Source: Acidilobaceae archaeon (GTDB lineage: Archaea > Thermoproteota > Thermoprotei_A > Sulfolobales > Acidilobaceae). From it: a stretch of 13,948 nucleotides of DNA. The notes beneath the pieces are model-generated. The model did no database searches. It was not told where the DNA came from and worked only from the letters and a program-made list of their open reading frames with translations. A program made the position numbers and the translations under genes. The DNA lies in the NCBI GenBank assembly GCA_026985435.1, contig JALSQL010000043.1:1-13948 (forward strand), read 5' to 3'. Of this stretch, positions 12,445 through 13,948 are shown piece after piece. Numbering within the stretch: the first letter of the stretch is position 1; every line of letters starts with the position of its first letter.

Positions 12445-13593
12445 GTGGACGTGTACGTCACAGGCGTGGGGATGGTGAGGGTCTCCAGGCACTTCAACCT
12501 CGGCCTCCGGGACCTGGCCGCCCAGGCGGCCTTCCAGGCCCTGGAGAAGTCGGGTGCTGGCAGCGTTGACGCCGTCGTAGCCGCGTCGACCCTCAGCTAC
12601 AGGCAGGCGGGCCAGCTAGACCTCGCCGGGCACATAGCTGGCGCCCTCGGCCTCCGGGGAGCGATAACCATGGCGGTCGAGGCTGGCGAGGCCTCGGGCC
12701 TGGCGGCGGTCGCCGCTGGCTGCTCGCTTATCCGGTCCCACCAGGCCAGCCGCGTGCTGGTAGTTGGGGTTGACAAGCTCTCCGACTATGTCAGCGCTAG
12801 GGTCTACAGGGACCTCCAGAGGCTCTACGAGGCCGAGGTGCAGGCGCTATACGATATAGGCCACGCTGGCGTCGCCGGCCTGCTAGCCAGGCTCTACATG
12901 AAGCGGTACGGTGTCGACCGCGAGACCCTATCCTACTGGCCCGCCATGGACCACGCCCACGCCAAGGAGAACCCCTACGCTATGCTGCGGTTCGCCGTCG
13001 ACCCGAAGAGCGTGGCGACAGCCATGACGGTGGCCGACCCCCTAACGCTGCTCGACGCATTCCCGCTGGGCGACGGGGCCGCCGCCCTGGTCCTCGAGTC
13101 GGGAGACTCGCGGGGCAGGGGGCTGGCTGCTGTCAAGCTGGCGACGAGCGCTGCGGGGTACCCGGCTCTAACGATGGCGCCCGACCCCCTGAAGCTGGAG
13201 CCCGTCGCCATGCTGGCCTCTAGGCTGAGCGAGGTTGCGGGCGTAAGGCCCTCGGAGGTCGACGTGGTGGAGCTGGGCGACTCCTTCACAATCAACGGGC
13301 TCCTGCTGGCCGAGGCCCTCGGCCTAGCCGAGCCGGGCCGGGCGGCTGCGAGGGCTAGGGACGGCGCCTTCACGGTGGGTGGCGACGGGCCTGTCGTGAA
13401 CGCCTCGGGCGGCCTGAAGGCTAGGGGGCACCCCGTGGGGGCCACGGGCGTCTACATGGTTGGCGAGATAGCCCTACAGCTGGCAGGCGAGTTCCCGGGC
13501 CTCCAGGTCGAGGGGGCCCGGAGGGGCCTGGCCGTCGCCGCGAGCGGCGACGGCTCCTCGGCCCACATGGTTTACCTGGAGGGGGTGATGTAG
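12445..13593 (+). CDS. Thiolase-fold protein of the mevalonate cluster (lacks the nucleophilic Cys)
   Basis: By position and fold this is the partner annotated elsewhere as acetyl-CoA C-acetyltransferase, which joins two acetyl-CoA into acetoacetyl-CoA. The thiolase framework is complete over 382 residues: YVTGVGMVRV at the start, PLGDGAAALVLE (207-218) and GGLKARGHPVGATG (322-335) with H329. The active site is altered: in AVEAGEASG (77-85) E82 stands where the nucleophilic Cys of the ACASG motif should be; the HDCF-like motif reads GDSF (278-281); and the C-terminal segment AASGDGSSA has no Cys. The only Cys (C93) is not in an active-site motif. It may be a structural subunit, or have different chemistry. 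GTG 12445 starts 13 bp after mvaS stops, with GGGGTGG 5 nt upstream. Fold confidence is high, activity doubtful. Confidence 0.85.
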   Translation: MDVYVTGVGMVRVSRHFNLGLRDLAAQAAFQALEKSGAGSVDAVVAASTLSYRQAGQLDLAGHIAGALGLRGAITMAVEAGEASGLAAVAAGCSLIRSHQASRVLVVGVDKLSDYVSARVYRDLQRLYEAEVQALYDIGHAGVAGLLARLYMKRYGVDRETLSYWPAMDHAHAKENPYAMLRFAVDPKSVATAMTVADPLTLLDAFPLGDGAAALVLESGDSRGRGLAAVKLATSAAGYPALTMAPDPLKLEPVAMLASRLSEVAGVRPSEVDVVELGDSFTINGLLLAEALGLAEPGRAAARARDGAFTVGGDGPVVNASGGLKARGHPVGATGVYMVGEIALQLAGEFPGLQVEGARRGLAVAASGDGSSAHMVYLEGVM

Positions 13594-13594
13594 G

Positions 13595-13948
13595 GTGTCC
13601 ATGGATCTAAGCGTGGCGGAGACGTGGAGGGTCAGGGGGCAGCTCTACAGGCTGGAGGCCGCCCGCTGCGAGGAGTGCGGGCGCATCCACTACCCGCCAA
13701 TGCCGGCCTGCCCCTACTGCGGCTCCCGCAGGCTCTCCAGGGTGCGCCTCCCAGAGCGTGGCCAGCTAGAGTCGTACACTATAGTTTACAGCGTACCGGA
13801 GGGTGCGAGGGAGAAGTCGCCCGTAGTGCTCGGGCTGGTGAGGCTGGGTGACGTTAGGGTGGTGGCTGAGCTCACCGACGTGAGCCCCGAGGAGGTTGAC
13901 AGCGTCGAGGAGGTAGAGGCTGTGCTGCGGAGGGTCCGGAGCGACCGG
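13595..13948 (+). CDS. DUF35 zinc-ribbon/OB-fold protein of the mevalonate cluster (cut by window edge)
   Basis: The first 118 codons are present and the frame is open to the right edge. The N-terminal helix (WRVRGQLYRLEAARC) leads into a rubredoxin-like zinc ribbon with C25, C28, C39 and C42 (CEECG...CPYCG), then a beta-rich OB domain (GQLESYTIVYSV...VVLGLVRLGDVRVVAELTD). In known archaeal complexes this protein bridges thiolase and HMG-CoA synthase and helps to form a shared CoA-binding tunnel. The GTG at 13595 starts 1 bp after the thiolase stop and has GGGGGTGAT 7 nt upstream; an ATG at 13601 in the same frame is the alternative. The order synthase, thiolase fold, DUF35 is the usual archaeal one. 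Confidence 0.92.
   Translation, partial: MSMDLSVAETWRVRGQLYRLEAARCEECGRIHYPPMPACPYCGSRRLSRVRLPERGQLESYTIVYSVPEGAREKSPVVLGLVRLGDVRVVAELTDVSPEEVDSVEEVEAVLRRVRSDR

Noticed and set aside
1..13948. Mobile elements, CRISPR arrays or a defence island
   Set aside because: No transposase, integrase, nuclease or toxin-antitoxin proteins, no terminal repeats and no regularly spaced repeats; base and codon use are even throughout.

Overview
The window reads as a gene-dense, very GC-rich piece of chromosome from a hyperthermophilic crenarchaeon (Thermoproteota, perhaps Desulfurococcales; the genus cannot be told). The evidence is AGG/ATA-rich codon use, frequent GTG and TTG starts, archaeal TATA boxes placed 25-45 bp ahead of starts, an intron-containing tRNA-Trp with an encoded CCA end, and archaeal-type genes: methionine aminopeptidase II, a DUF1512-like protein, a short eL13, TtuA/Ncs6, archaeal UMP kinase and archaeal HMG-CoA synthase. 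No insertion sequence, integrase, phage gene, CRISPR array or rRNA was seen.

Layout. 1-2449 (+ strand): the 3' end of methionine aminopeptidase, a DUF1512-like membrane-anchored protein, a small single-span membrane protein, and a two-CBS-domain protein. 2476-4151 (- strand, read right to left): a small putative helix-turn-helix protein, the thiouridine synthase TtuA/Ncs6, and ribosomal protein eL13, all overlapping. 4286-4390 (-): tRNA-Trp(CCA) with a 28-nt intron. A TATA region at 4420-4431 may also serve a Nudix hydrolase on the + strand (4465-5079), whose 3' end overlaps that of an MFS transporter on the - strand (5014-6198). 6267-7448 (-): a flavin-dependent oxidoreductase resembling sulfide:quinone reductase/flavocytochrome c. 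7581-11205 (-): an exported penicillin-acylase-family Ntn hydrolase, a small membrane protein and archaeal UMP kinase, tightly packed. 11391-13948 (+): HMG-CoA synthase, a thiolase-fold protein and a DUF35 zinc-ribbon/OB protein, the archaeal cluster for the first steps of the mevalonate (isoprenoid lipid) pathway; the last gene runs off the window.

Most of this is housekeeping. The points worth a second look are: (1) the thiolase-fold protein of the mevalonate cluster has Glu where the catalytic Cys should be, and lacks other active-site residues; (2) several TATA boxes lie in the loop of a GC-rich inverted repeat, a recurring layout no standard annotation covers; (3) ttuA runs 92 bp into eL13, and a single-base change would restore a TAATG stop/start junction; (4) a 26-bp palindrome lies in the doubtful N-terminal codons of the Nudix gene; (5) the sulfide:quinone-reductase-like protein has only one cysteine.
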